Shown one piece after another: positions 1 through 8,640 of a DNA stretch of 64,000 nt. Within the stretch, counting starts at the first letter, position 1, and every line of letters starts with the position of its first letter. Made by a program: the position numbers and the translations under genes. The notes under the pieces are model-generated. The model made no database searches, was not told where the DNA came from, and saw only the letters and a list, made by a program, of their open reading frames with translations. Source of the stretch: Clostridium sp. (GTDB taxonomy: Bacteria; Bacillota; Clostridia; Clostridiales; Clostridiaceae); assembly GCF_018372875.1 (NCBI RefSeq), contig NZ_JAHAIF010000005.1:37791-101790 (forward strand), read 5' to 3'.

Positions 1-548
1 TAAATAAAAAACCAAAGGAGCTTTCTTTAGGCATGAGAGAAAGGGTAGCAATAGGGAGAGGGTTATTAAATAGGCCGGATTTATTTATTTTAGATGAGCC
101 TACTAATGGGTTGGACATTATTAAAATTAAAGAGATCATAGATTTAATAACTAATTTAAAAAGAGAAAATGAAACCTCATTTTTAATATCTACACATATG
201 CTTGATAAACTAGAGGTGGTAGCTGATAGGGTGGGGTTCTTATATAATGGTTCTATTGGCTATGAATTAGATGGATATGATTTAATTGATGAGAAAAGAG
301 ATTATGTAAAGATCGTTTGTGATGATGTATCTAAAGCTGCATTTGTAATTGAAGGGAAGCTGGGAATAAAAGGATATAAGGTCATAAATAATAATGTTAT
401 TAGGCTATATGATTTAAAAGAAGATTATAATAAAGTAATTTTTGAATTAATAAAATCTGGCGTTTTTGTTGAGAGCTTCAATAGGAATAAAAGAAAATTA
501 CAAGAATTTTTTATGGATATTATATCGGGGGGCAATATTCATGATTAA
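1..548 (+). CDS. ABC transporter ATP-binding protein, 5' end cut by window
   Basis: This is the C-terminal part of an ABC ATPase; the reading frame is open from base 3, so the gene starts before the window. The signature motif (LSLGMRER), the Walker B/D-loop stretch (FILDEPTNGLD) and the switch histidine (STHML) are all visible, while Walker A lies outside. After the nucleotide-binding core comes a roughly 75-residue tail typical of antibiotic or peptide exporters of the ABC-2/BcrA type. The stop codon overlaps the start of the membrane partner at 541, so the two are translationally coupled. The pair would form an export complex in the cell membrane; the substrate cannot be told from the sequence. 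Confidence 0.93.
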   Translation, partial: NKKPKELSLGMRERVAIGRGLLNRPDLFILDEPTNGLDIIKIKEIIDLITNLKRENETSFLISTHMLDKLEVVADRVGFLYNGSIGYELDGYDLIDEKRDYVKIVCDDVSKAAFVIEGKLGIKGYKVINNNVIRLYDLKEDYNKVIFELIKSGVFVESFNRNKRKLQEFFMDIISGGNIHD

Positions 549-1251
549 GTATATAAGAATTGAACTGGGAAAAATAAAAAAGAAGAAGTATACATATATA
601 ATGTTGGCTATTGTATTAGTAATAACCATATTAGGGATATACTTTTACCATAGTATAAATGAGTCTAATAAGGCTTTGGGAATTAGTGTAAATCCTTTTT
701 CTTATGATGGTGTGCCAGGAATAATTGAGGTTTTGTATAGAGGTGTAATGATAATAATTGGGGGACAGTTGTTGAATAAAACTATTATATATGAATATGA
801 AAATGGAACAATCAATATACCATTTACCTGTGGAGTTAATAAAATAAAGCTTTTGATAAGTAAGATTATATTAGTTTGGGTTTCTATTTTAATGGCAACT
901 ATTTTAGGACAAGTGATATCAATAATTGTATCTTCATTTATAGCTATAACTTTTAATTTTGCAAGTGCTTCTTTAATGTTTTCAGAATTAAAAGAATGTA
1001 TTGTTATGACTATTTACAATGATTTGTGTTTTTCCTTTATAACATTTATTCCACTATATGTAGGAATGGTTAAAAAATCTTCAAAGGCTTTAACTGGATT
1101 TTCAATATTAACATTTTTAGTTACAACAACAGGGTATGAACAAGATTATTTAAAGATGTTTTCTATAGGAATACCTGCTATTCCTTTAATAATAGGTATA
1201 GTTGGTATTATATCCATAATATTATCTATAAGAAGAGGAATAAAAATATAA
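541..1251 (+). CDS. ABC-2 type transporter permease
   Basis: A 236-residue membrane protein with a short basic N-terminus (KIKKKK) followed by about six hydrophobic segments, as in the permease half of ABC-2 exporters. I chose the ATG at 541 because a GGGGGG ribosome site lies at 528-533 and the product then begins MIKYIRIELGKI, a typical start for this family; an upstream in-frame start at 466 would run through the ATPase gene. It overlaps the ATPase stop by 8 bases. It provides the transmembrane path for the exporter; the substrate is unknown. A hairpin terminator follows directly. Confidence 0.85.
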   Translation: MIKYIRIELGKIKKKKYTYIMLAIVLVITILGIYFYHSINESNKALGISVNPFSYDGVPGIIEVLYRGVMIIIGGQLLNKTIIYEYENGTINIPFTCGVNKIKLLISKIILVWVSILMATILGQVISIIVSSFIAITFNFASASLMFSELKECIVMTIYNDLCFSFITFIPLYVGMVKKSSKALTGFSILTFLVTTTGYEQDYLKMFSIGIPAIPLIIGIVGIISIILSIRRGIKI

Positions 1252-1260
1252 AAATATATA

Positions 1261-1288
1261 GGGTAGTCAGAAATGACTGGCCTTTTTT
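1261..1288 (+). terminator. Intrinsic terminator of the ABC operon
   Basis: AGTCA-GAAA-TGACT stem with flanking GG/CC pairs, followed by six T. It closes the ABC transporter transcript. Confidence 0.7.
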
Positions 1289-1340
1289 GTATTATTTTTA
1301 TTTAAATATCCATACTAAGTGGGTAAGGATGGTGTATATA

Positions 1341-2234
1341 ATGGGAAAGAAAAGTTTAAAAGAATGTAAATGGGGAGAAAAAATAGAAGTTTCCCTTATG
1401 ATAAACAAAATTTTAGATAGAAATGAGAATATGCTTTGGGCCTATGCAGGTGATAAATATAAAGAGATAAAATGTTTGTTTTCTTCAGATGTATTATTAA
1501 AGGAAGGGGATGTTGTTCTATTAAAGGGGCATTACGGAGAGCCTTTTAAACCTGATAAAGTTGAATATGTTAAGGAATATAACATAGAAGATTATTTACC
1601 TACAGTAAAAAGACCTATTAATGATATAATGAATGAATTAGAAAGTATGACAAAAGAAGAAGTAACATCAGAAGAAGGTAAGGCCTTAAATGATTATTTC
1701 TTTAAGAATGAGAATTTTGTAAGTAAATTTAAAAAAGCAATAGGAGGAGTATATAATCATCATAATTATTTAGGAGGTTTAGCTGAACATACATTAAACG
1801 TTATGTATTTAGCTAAAACTTTAGCTTATAGATATGATATAAAATACAAAGAGATTGCAATATTAGGGGCAAAGCTACATGATATAGGGAAAGTCTATGA
1901 GATGAATTATGATGGAACATTTTCATATACAACAACAGGAAGTCTTCAAGGACATATTGTAATGGGAGTAACCATGATTGAAAAAGCCTTTGTAGAAAGT
2001 GAATTAGATTTTAGTGAGGATTTTAAGAATAGAATAAAAGGAATTATTGTACAACATCATGGTAAATTGGAGTTTGGTTCCCCTGTTCAACCAAGAACTG
2101 TAGAATCTTATGTAGTACATTATGCTGATTATATTGATGCAACTATGAATAAGTTAGATATAATTGGAGAAGGAATTGGAAAAGGTGAATGGAGTAGGTT
2201 TGACAAGAGGATTGAGGGAAGAGTGCTTTATTAA
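1341..2234 (+). CDS. yhaM: YhaM-like 3'-5' exoribonuclease (OB fold + HD domain)
   Basis: A 297-residue protein with an N-terminal OB-like nucleic-acid-binding part (about residues 1-85) and an HD metal-dependent phosphohydrolase domain (about 145-285). HD residues visible are NHHNYLGGLAEHT, the KLHDIGK motif and QHHGK. The order and length match Bacillus subtilis YhaM (314 aa), which degrades RNA and single-stranded DNA from the 3' end in the cytoplasm. I chose ATG 1341 because AAGGATGG lies 8 bases upstream; in-frame starts at 1287 and 1329 exist, but 1287 would begin inside the preceding terminator T-run. It is transcribed alone. A related HD nucleotidase is the main alternative. Confidence 0.82.
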   Translation: MGKKSLKECKWGEKIEVSLMINKILDRNENMLWAYAGDKYKEIKCLFSSDVLLKEGDVVLLKGHYGEPFKPDKVEYVKEYNIEDYLPTVKRPINDIMNELESMTKEEVTSEEGKALNDYFFKNENFVSKFKKAIGGVYNHHNYLGGLAEHTLNVMYLAKTLAYRYDIKYKEIAILGAKLHDIGKVYEMNYDGTFSYTTTGSLQGHIVMGVTMIEKAFVESELDFSEDFKNRIKGIIVQHHGKLEFGSPVQPRTVESYVVHYADYIDATMNKLDIIGEGIGKGEWSRFDKRIEGRVLY

Positions 2235-2345
2235 ATTAAAAATATAGGCAAAAATATAAGTTTTTAAGAACTTAAGAACTTATAGTAAAAAAGCGGTGTT
2301 CAAAGGATTTTGCTTTGGATAAATTATAATAACGTTTAATTAAAT

Positions 2346-2486
2346 TTTCATATTAAAAAATATAAAATAAAGGATAGTAATTTTATAATTTCCTTACCTT
2401 TAGTACGGGTGGAGTGGATATTTGTTTTGATGTGACTTGGAGCTTGCGACGGAACAAGCAAAATAAATATCCGCTACACCTTTTTT
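2346..2486 (+). repeat. Dispersed structured element, copy 1 (of 4)
   Basis: An AT-rich leader (2346-2383), then TATAAT at 2384-2389, TTCCTTACC, and a long hairpin: GGTGGAGTGGATATTTG pairs with the right arm ending ATATCCGCTACACC (19 Watson-Crick pairs, 2 G-U, 1 mismatch), followed by six T. The loop region holds the near-invariant GATGTGACTTGGAGC. It lies between yhaM and the convergent speE and can act as a terminator for plus-strand transcription. Other copies are at 15255, 44106 and 59442. Confidence 0.85.
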
Positions 2487-2511
2487 AATTGCTAATTCGA
2501 TAGCTCTAACG

Positions 2512-3354
2512 TTATTTTAATAACTCTTTAACGTAGTTTGGTAAAGCAAAGGATGCTTTATGTACATCTTTGTTATAATATCTATCATTTAAGTTTAAGC
2601 TGTTATAAAATTCTTCATCAAAATCATTAATAGGATGAAGCTTTTTTGAAGCGAATCCAAAGAACCAATAGCCAGAAGGATAAGTTGGTATCATATATTG
2701 ATACACTTCACAGATAGGAAATATATCTTTTAATTTTTCATTGGATCGTTTCATTTCCTTCTTATTCATATCATAATATGGACTTTCTCCTTGATTAACA
2801 AGAATACCTTTATCTGTTAATGCCTCATAGCAATTTTTATAGAAGTCTCTTGTAAATAAGCCTTCACCAGGTCCTATAGGGTCTGTAGAGTCAACTATTA
2901 TCAAATCATAAAGATTTTTTTTGTTTTCTACAAACTTTATTCCATCTTGAAAATATAGGTTTACCCTAGGGTCATCTAATTTACAAGAAGTAAAAGGTAG
3001 ATATTCCCTTGCTGCATTAACTACTTCTTCATCAAGTTCAACCATATCTATTCTTTGAATTGAATTAAATCTAGTAAGTTCACGAACTGTACCACCATCT
3101 CCGGCTCCTATTACTAAAACATTTTTTATATTTTTATTCACCATCATAGGAACATGAGTTATCATTTCGTGGTATATAAATTCGTCTTTTTCAGTAATCA
3201 TAGTCCATCCATCAATTACAAGGACTTTTCCAAAATCATAGGTGTCTATTACATCAATTTGTTGAAATTGGCTCTTTTTAGAATAAAGAGTTTCCTTTAC
3301 CCTCATTGAGAATTTAACGTTATTTGTTTGATTTTCAGTGTACCAAAGTTCCAT
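2512..3354 (-). CDS. speE: Spermidine synthase
   Basis: A 280-residue polyamine aminopropyltransferase. It transfers the aminopropyl group of decarboxylated S-adenosylmethionine to putrescine, giving spermidine and methylthioadenosine, in the cytoplasm. Visible are the nucleotide-binding loop VLVIGAGDGGTVRE (about residues 80-93), the acidic MVELDEEVV strand end, and the gate-keeping/catalytic stretch IIVDSTDPIGPGEGLF. Length and motif order are standard for the bacterial enzyme. The ATG at 3354 has AAAGGAG just upstream and lies 13 bases after the speD stop, so the two form one operon. No speA/speB-type putrescine gene is present here, so putrescine must come from elsewhere. Confidence 0.97.
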   Translation of the reverse strand: MELWYTENQTNNVKFSMRVKETLYSKKSQFQQIDVIDTYDFGKVLVIDGWTMITEKDEFIYHEMITHVPMMVNKNIKNVLVIGAGDGGTVRELTRFNSIQRIDMVELDEEVVNAAREYLPFTSCKLDDPRVNLYFQDGIKFVENKKNLYDLIIVDSTDPIGPGEGLFTRDFYKNCYEALTDKGILVNQGESPYYDMNKKEMKRSNEKLKDIFPICEVYQYMIPTYPSGYWFFGFASKKLHPINDFDEEFYNSLNLNDRYYNKDVHKASFALPNYVKELLK

Positions 3355-3367
3355 ATTGTTCTCCTTT

Positions 3368-3781
3368 CTAAGCTGTTGGCTTATGAGTTACTTGTTCAAA
3401 AGTTGTATGGGAGAAATTCTTTATTTTTTCTATCATGCCCCTAGCAACTTCTGTGGACTCACTTCTTTCAGCACATAATTCATTTTCTAGGTAATCAAAG
3501 CCTATCCATGGATTCACTGAATCTCCACAAGTGTATAAATCCACTGATGCGTATCCATATTCAGGCCATGTATGAATTGTTAAGTGTGATTCCTGTATAA
3601 TTACAGCTCCACTTACTCCCCAAGGATTAAATTTGTGAAAACAACTAGTTACTATGGTTGCGTTTGACTTAATTGCTGCTTCACACATAATTTTTTCAAT
3701 TTTTTCGTGATTTCCTAAAATATCAGAATCACAATTATAAAACTCTACTAAGATATGTCTTCCTAACTGTTCAAGTTTCAA
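3368..3781 (-). CDS. speD: S-adenosylmethionine decarboxylase proenzyme, short (class 1B) type
   Basis: A 137-residue proenzyme that self-cleaves between Glu64 and Ser65 (in IIQESHLTIHTWPE) to create the pyruvoyl cofactor, then decarboxylates S-adenosylmethionine to feed spermidine synthase. The family's key residues are seen as Ser65, His70 and Cys85 (LYTCGD). This is the short Bacillus/Thermotoga type (SpeH), not the long enterobacterial form. AAGGGGG lies just upstream of the ATG. It is the first gene of the speD-speE operon and has its own promoter at 3902-3929. Confidence 0.97.
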   Translation of the reverse strand: MKLEQLGRHILVEFYNCDSDILGNHEKIEKIMCEAAIKSNATIVTSCFHKFNPWGVSGAVIIQESHLTIHTWPEYGYASVDLYTCGDSVNPWIGFDYLENELCAERSESTEVARGMIEKIKNFSHTTFEQVTHKPTA

Positions 3782-3848
3782 TTTAAAACCCCCTTAAATT
3801 TATATTTCCCTTAGGATAGGTAAGAAAAATTATGAAAAAAATTTGCAA

Positions 3849-3869
3849 AAGTTTAGTTAAACTAAACTT
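3849..3869. promoter_or_regulatory. 21-bp palindrome in the speDE leader
   Basis: AAGTTTAGTT-A-AACTAAACTT: 10-bp perfect arms around one base, about 70 bases upstream of the speD start and downstream of its -10. It may be a repressor operator or an RNA hairpin. No known factor is assigned. Confidence 0.55.
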
Positions 3870-3901
3870 GGAGTTAAACAATATTAAACTTTACAAGATA
3901 T

Positions 3902-3929
3902 AGTATACATAGATGGTTTGTTTTGTCAA
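3902..3929 (-). promoter_or_regulatory. Sigma-A promoter for speD-speE
   Basis: Read on the minus strand: -35 TTGACA (3929-3924), 16-base spacer, -10 TATACT (3907-3902). The -35 matches consensus fully and the -10 at five of six bases. Confidence 0.75.
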
Positions 3930-3959
3930 TAAATATTTATTAATAATGTGAATATGTAT

Positions 3960-4040
3960 TAGATTCTTAGATAATAATATAAATGACCTTTTAGGTTGCG
4001 TAGGTTTCTTTGCCGGTAGTTTTATCTATCGGTATTTTTT
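3960..4040 (+). other. Short leader-like stretch ending in a terminator, upstream of the pur promoter
   Basis: Within the 492-base gap between speD and purL. GACCTTTTAGGTTGCG can form a small ACCT/AGGT hairpin. CCGGTAG-TTTTAT-CTATCGG (4013-4032) is followed by a T-run at 4034-4040 and looks like an intrinsic terminator. What transcript it ends is unclear: no gene is seen on the plus strand before it. I compared it with purine, PRPP/ykkC, THF and preQ1 aptamers from memory and found no convincing match. Confidence 0.4.
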
Positions 4041-4082
4041 TGTGCATAAAGGCTATGCTTTTATAAAAATCTAGAAGTAAAT

Positions 4083-4141
4083 ATTCGTATATTCGTATGT
4101 TTAAAAATAAAATACATATAAACGTACGGATTTATACGAAT
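4083..4141. promoter_or_regulatory. Long imperfect inverted repeat before the purine operon promoter
   Basis: ATTCGTATATTCGTATGTTT (4083-4102) faces AAACGTACGGAT plus TTATACGAAT (4120-4141): about 20-base arms around a 17-base AT-rich centre. The TTCG/CGAA cores recall the CGAA core of PurR PurBoxes, but the spacing differs from the Bacillus arrangement. It lies 27 bases upstream of the -35 and is best read as an operator for the purine operon. Confidence 0.5.
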
Positions 4142-4167
4142 GTTATTAGCTATATATATAGTTAATA

Positions 4168-4196
4168 TTGACAATGAATACAATGAGTGTTAATCT
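4168..4196 (+). promoter_or_regulatory. Probable sigma-A promoter of the pur operon
   Basis: A perfect TTGACA (-35, 4168-4173), 17-base spacer, then TAATCT as a weak -10 (4191-4196). The purL start codon is about 78 bases downstream of the -10. Confidence 0.55.
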
Positions 4197-4273
4197 TAAA
4201 ATATAAATGCGAAGAATAAAATAAAATATAGAAATAATATTCGGTATGACAATTAATGGGTGGAGGTATTTAA

Positions 4274-7200
4274 ATGATGAATATCAGATGTGTATTCGTT
4301 GAAAAGAAAAAAGGTTTTGACGTAGAAGCACAAAGTTTATTAAGTGACTTTAAGAGCAATTTAAGAATGGACAACCTACAAGAAGTAAGAGTTATTAACA
4401 AATATATTTTAGGGGCAGTTTCAGAAGAGTATTATAAAAAAGCACTAAATACTATATTTTCTGAATTAACTGTAGATAGGGTATATGAAGAAACATTACC
4501 ACTTGAAAAAGGAGATATTGCTTTTGGAGTAGAGTACCTACCAGGTCAATACGATCAAAGAGCAGATTCAGCATCTCAATGTTTTCAATTATTAACTAGT
4601 GGAGATAGAGTAGAAGTAAAATCTTCAAAGGTTATAATTTTAAGGGGAGATTTATCAGATAATGATGTAGAGAGAGTTAAAAACTATTATATAAATTCTG
4701 TTGATTCTAAAGAAGTTGCTATAGATGATAGAACTATAGATACACAACTTAGCATTCCTAATGATGTTCAAATCTTAGAAGGGTTTAATGAAAAGAGTCT
4801 TGAAGCTTTAAAAGAGTTCCATAAGGAACAAGGTCTTGCAATGAGCATTGATGATTTAAAGATGATTCAAGAATACTTTAAAAATGAAGAAAAGAGAGAC
4901 CCTAGCATTACTGAAATAAAGGTTATTGATACTTATTGGTCAGACCATTGCAGACATACAACATTCTCAACAAAAATAGAAAAAGTAGAAATTGAAGAAA
5001 ATAAATATACAACTCCTATAGTAAAAGCTTATGACGCCTACATTAAGTCAAGAAATTTTGTATATGGAGAAAATACAGATAGAAATGAAACTCTTATGGA
5101 CATAGCATGTATCCTAGTTAAGGAAATGAGAAAAAAGGGTATGTTAGAGGATTTAGATGTATCTGAAGAAATAAATGCATGCTCAATAAATATAGATGTT
5201 GAAACAGATAAAGGAATTGAAAAATATCTTTTAATGTTTAAAAACGAAACACATAACCATCCAACTGAAATAGAACCTTTTGGTGGAGCTGCTACTTGTT
5301 TAGGTGGAGCAATAAGAGATCCACTATCAGGAAGAACTTATGTATACCAAGCAATGAGGGTTACAGGTTCAGCAGATCCAACAGTTCCTGTAGAAAAAAC
5401 TTTAAATGGAAAATTACCACAAAGAACTATTACACTAGGAGCAGCACATGGATATAGCTCATATGGTAACCAAATAGGTCTTGCAACAGGACAGGTTGCA
5501 GAGGTTTATCATCAAAACTATGTAGCAAAGAGAATGGAAGTTGGTGCAGTAATTGCAGCAGCACCTAAGGAAAATGTAGTTAGAGAAGAGCCTACCTTAG
5601 GAGATGTTGTTATCCTATTAGGTGGTAGAACTGGTAGAGATGGTGTTGGTGGAGCAACAGGTTCATCAAAGGAACATAATACAGAATCAATAAATACTTG
5701 TGGGGCAGAGGTTCAAAAGGGTAATGCACCTACAGAAAGAAAGCTTCAAAGGTTATTTAGAATTCCAGAAGCAGCAAAGATGATTAAGAGATGTAATGAC
5801 TTTGGTGCCGGTGGAGTATCAGTTGCAATTGGAGAATTATGCAGAGGATTAGATATAGATTTAGATAAGGTTCCAAAGAAATATGAAGGGTTAGATGGAA
5901 CAGAACTTGCAGTATCAGAATCTCAAGAAAGAATGGCTGTTGTAGTAGAAGCTACGGATGTAGAAAGATTTATGAAGTTTGCTGAAGAGGAAAACTTAGA
6001 ATCTACAGTTGTTGCAGAGGTTACTGATAATGAAAGATTAAGAATGTACTGGAGAGGCAATAAAATAGTAGATATTCATAGAAGCTTCTTAGATACAAAT
6101 GGAGCAACTCAAGTTACAGATGTAAAGGTAGTAGCACCAGAAAACTACCCATACAATGTTGGAACAGTTAACGTTAAGGAAAAGTGGCTTGAAAACTTAA
6201 AGGATTTAAATATTGCATCACAACAAGGATTAGTTGAAAGATTTGACTCCACAATAGGGGCAAGATCAGTACTTATGCCATTTGGAGGTAAGTATTCAAA
6301 AACTCCTTCAGAAGGTATGGCAGCTAAGATTCCAGTTATGAATGGAGAGTCAAAGGATGCTTCACTTATGACATTTGGATATAATCCTAACTTAGGTATT
6401 TGGAGTCCTTTCCACATGGCATTCTATTCAGTAATTGAATCAATTACTAAGATAGCAGCTATGGGTGGAGATTACAGAAAAGTTAGACTTACATTCCAAG
6501 AATATTTTGAGAGATTAGGTAAGAAGGCTGAAAGATGGGGGAAACCATTTGCAGCATTATTAGGAGCATATAAAGCACAAGTAGATTTAGGAATACCAGC
6601 AATAGGTGGTAAGGACTCAATGTCAGGAACCTTTGATGATATAGATGTACCACCAACATTAGTATCTTTTGCTGTGGGTTATGAAAAGGCAGAGAGAATT
6701 ATTTCACCAGAATTTAAGAAGGTTGGGTCAAAATTAGTTCTTCTTATGAGTGAAAAATTAAGTGATGGAACAATAGATATGGACAAGTTCAAAAAGAACT
6801 TAGAAGTATTATATTCACTAATAGGAGATAAAAAGGTTATATCAGCTTCTTCATTAAAATTTGGTGGAGCAGCAGAAGCACTTACAAAGATGTCTTTAGG
6901 AAATAGAATAGGTGCTAAGTTCTCTAATTTAACTGTAGAAGAACTGTTTGGATTAAACTATGGAACACTTTTACTAGAAGTAGAGGGAAATGTTGATGTA
7001 CCAACTGAATTTACTGGTACAAGCTTTAAGGTAGTAGGTGAAACAATTAGTGAAGAAAGAATAGTTTCAGGAGATTATGATATAGACTTCACAATTGAGG
7101 AACTAGAAAAGGCTATAGAAGAAAAATTAAATGGAGTATTTAAGATAAGTACTGAGAAGAAAGAAGAAAAGGTTGAATCAAAGCTTTATACTGAAAGAAA

Positions 7201-8029
7201 TACTTCTAAACCAAGGGAAAGAATAGAACATCCAAAGGTTGTTATTCCAGTATTCCCGGGAACAAACTGTGAAGATGATTGTACAAGAGCCTTTAGAAAA
7301 GAAGGAGCAGAAGTTGTACAAGTTCTAATTAGAAATTTAAATAAAGAAGCATTAATAGAATCAGTTGATAGATTAGAAAAAGAAATTAGAACAGCTCAAA
7401 TAATTATGCTTCCAGGTGGATTCTCAGCAGGGGATGAGCCAGATGGATCAGCTAAATTCATAGCTACAGTGTTTAGAAATGAAAAGATAAAAGATGCTGT
7501 AATGGATCTTTTAAATAATAGAGATGGATTAATGTTAGGTATCTGCAATGGCTTCCAAGCATTAATTAAGTTAGGTTTAGTACCTTATGGTGAAATCAGA
7601 GATATTGAAGAAGACATGGCAACATTAACTTATAACAATATTAATAGACATATGTCTTCAATAATAAGAACAAGAATTTCTTCAGTTAAATCACCTTGGT
7701 TCAGTGAAGTAAATGCAGGAGATATTCACAATGTAGCAATTTCACATGGTGAAGGAAGATTCGTAGCACCAGAAAGTTTACTAAAGGAACTTGAAGAGAA
7801 TGGACAAATAGCAACTCAATATGTTGATTTTAATGGAGAAGTATCATTAGATATGCCATACAACCCAAATGGATCAATGTTAGGAGTTGAAGGTATTACA
7901 AGCAGAGATGGAAGAATCTTAGGTAAGATGGGTCACTCTGAAAGAATTGGAGAAAATTTATATAGAAATGTTCCAGGAGAATTTGATCAAAAGATATTTA
8001 AATCAGGAGTTAATTACTTTAGAAAATAA
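4274..8029 (+). CDS. purL: Phosphoribosylformylglycinamidine synthase, single-chain
   Basis: A 1251-residue enzyme that converts formylglycinamide ribotide plus glutamine and ATP to the amidine, step 4 of purine synthesis. The N-terminal domain, linker (SDHCRHTTF near residue 230) and two AIRS-like halves are followed by a C-terminal class-I glutaminase domain (about 1005-1251), with Cys in LGICNGFQ near 1090 and His in SHGEGRF. The Bacillus enzyme is split into PurS/PurQ/PurL; this fused form is usual in clostridia and proteobacteria. GGAGG at 4262-4266 supports the ATG at 4274; a second ATG follows immediately. It heads the purine operon, 131 bases ahead of purE. Confidence 0.97.
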   Translation: MMNIRCVFVEKKKGFDVEAQSLLSDFKSNLRMDNLQEVRVINKYILGAVSEEYYKKALNTIFSELTVDRVYEETLPLEKGDIAFGVEYLPGQYDQRADSASQCFQLLTSGDRVEVKSSKVIILRGDLSDNDVERVKNYYINSVDSKEVAIDDRTIDTQLSIPNDVQILEGFNEKSLEALKEFHKEQGLAMSIDDLKMIQEYFKNEEKRDPSITEIKVIDTYWSDHCRHTTFSTKIEKVEIEENKYTTPIVKAYDAYIKSRNFVYGENTDRNETLMDIACILVKEMRKKGMLEDLDVSEEINACSINIDVETDKGIEKYLLMFKNETHNHPTEIEPFGGAATCLGGAIRDPLSGRTYVYQAMRVTGSADPTVPVEKTLNGKLPQRTITLGAAHGYSSYGNQIGLATGQVAEVYHQNYVAKRMEVGAVIAAAPKENVVREEPTLGDVVILLGGRTGRDGVGGATGSSKEHNTESINTCGAEVQKGNAPTERKLQRLFRIPEAAKMIKRCNDFGAGGVSVAIGELCRGLDIDLDKVPKKYEGLDGTELAVSESQERMAVVVEATDVERFMKFAEEENLESTVVAEVTDNERLRMYWRGNKIVDIHRSFLDTNGATQVTDVKVVAPENYPYNVGTVNVKEKWLENLKDLNIASQQGLVERFDSTIGARSVLMPFGGKYSKTPSEGMAAKIPVMNGESKDASLMTFGYNPNLGIWSPFHMAFYSVIESITKIAAMGGDYRKVRLTFQEYFERLGKKAERWGKPFAALLGAYKAQVDLGIPAIGGKDSMSGTFDDIDVPPTLVSFAVGYEKAERIISPEFKKVGSKLVLLMSEKLSDGTIDMDKFKKNLEVLYSLIGDKKVISASSLKFGGAAEALTKMSLGNRIGAKFSNLTVEELFGLNYGTLLLEVEGNVDVPTEFTGTSFKVVGETISEERIVSGDYDIDFTIEELEKAIEEKLNGVFKISTEKKEEKVESKLYTERNTSKPRERIEHPKVVIPVFPGTNCEDDCTRAFRKEGAEVVQVLIRNLNKEALIESVDRLEKEIRTAQIIMLPGGFSAGDEPDGSAKFIATVFRNEKIKDAVMDLLNNRDGLMLGICNGFQALIKLGLVPYGEIRDIEEDMATLTYNNINRHMSSIIRTRISSVKSPWFSEVNAGDIHNVAISHGEGRFVAPESLLKELEENGQIATQYVDFNGEVSLDMPYNPNGSMLGVEGITSRDGRILGKMGHSERIGENLYRNVPGEFDQKIFKSGVNYFRK

Positions 8030-8160
8030 AGTAGTTAGAAATATATAAATATAAAAATAAAACAATATATAAATATACCAATATATATTTATATAAATAT
8101 ATAGGAAAAATGCTGGTTGAAGGTAATAGATTATTAATTAACTTAAGGAGGGAATTTTAA
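8030..8160 (+). other. AT-rich purL-purE spacer
   Basis: Almost pure A/T with repeated ATATATAAATAT runs. No clear promoter, hairpin terminator or ORF; AAGGAGG just before 8161 is the purE ribosome site. It is the only sizeable gap inside the operon. Confidence 0.5.
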
Positions 8161-8640
8161 ATGAAGGTAGCAATATTTTTTGGTAGCAAGTCCGATACTG
8201 ATGTAATGAAGGGTGCAGCTAATGCCTTAAAAGAATTTGGAGTAGATTACAAGGCTTATATTTTATCAGCTCATAGAGTTCCAGAAAAGTTAGCAGAAAC
8301 AATTGAGATGATTGAAAAGGATGGTTGTGAAGTAATAATAGCAGGAGCAGGTCTTGCAGCACATTTACCAGGAGTTATAGCATCACAAACTACTTTACCT
8401 GTAATAGGAGTTCCTGTTAAGGCAGCAGTTGAGGGTATGGATGCATTATTATCAATTGTACAAATGCCTAAATCAATTCCAGTAGCAACTGTTGGAATTA
8501 ATAATAGCTACAATGCAGGGATGCTTGCAGTACAAATATTATCATTAAAATATCCAGAGATTAAAGAAAAAATAGTTGATTTTAGAATGAATATGAAAAG
8601 AAAGTTTATAGAAGAAAATGGAGAAGGAGTGGAACTATAA
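8161..8640 (+). CDS. purE: 5-(carboxyamino)imidazole ribonucleotide mutase
   Basis: A 159-residue PurE that shifts or adds the carboxyl group to make CAIR. The family motifs GSKSDTDVM (residues 8-16) and LSAHRVPEK (about 39-47), and the glycine-rich [12 protein letters not shown], are intact and the length is normal. No purK is present in the window, so the N5-carboxylating partner is either encoded elsewhere or the enzyme acts directly on AIR; the sequence alone does not decide. AAGGAGG precedes the ATG. Its last base overlaps the purC start, which implies translational coupling. Confidence 0.95.
   Translation: MKVAIFFGSKSDTDVMKGAANALKEFGVDYKAYILSAHRVPEKLAETIEMIEKDGCEVIIAGAGLAAHLPGVIASQTTLPVIGVPVKAAVEGMDALLSIVQMPKSIPVATVGINNSYNAGMLAVQILSLKYPEIKEKIVDFRMNMKRKFIEENGEGVEL

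Noticed and set aside
466..540. N-terminal extension of the ABC permease
   Set aside because: It would overlap the ATPase by 83 bases, while ATG 541 has a ribosome site and a normal N-terminus.
3940..4270. A purine or PRPP riboswitch in the pur leader
   Set aside because: The core sequences of purine (TATA...GTTTCTACC type), ykkC/PRPP and related aptamers are not present, and the terminator lies upstream of the likely promoter.
6145..6417. Minus-strand open frame inside purL
   Set aside because: It lies wholly inside a conserved gene and has no ribosome site or recognisable product; the same holds for minus-strand frames in purD, the IIC genes and others.
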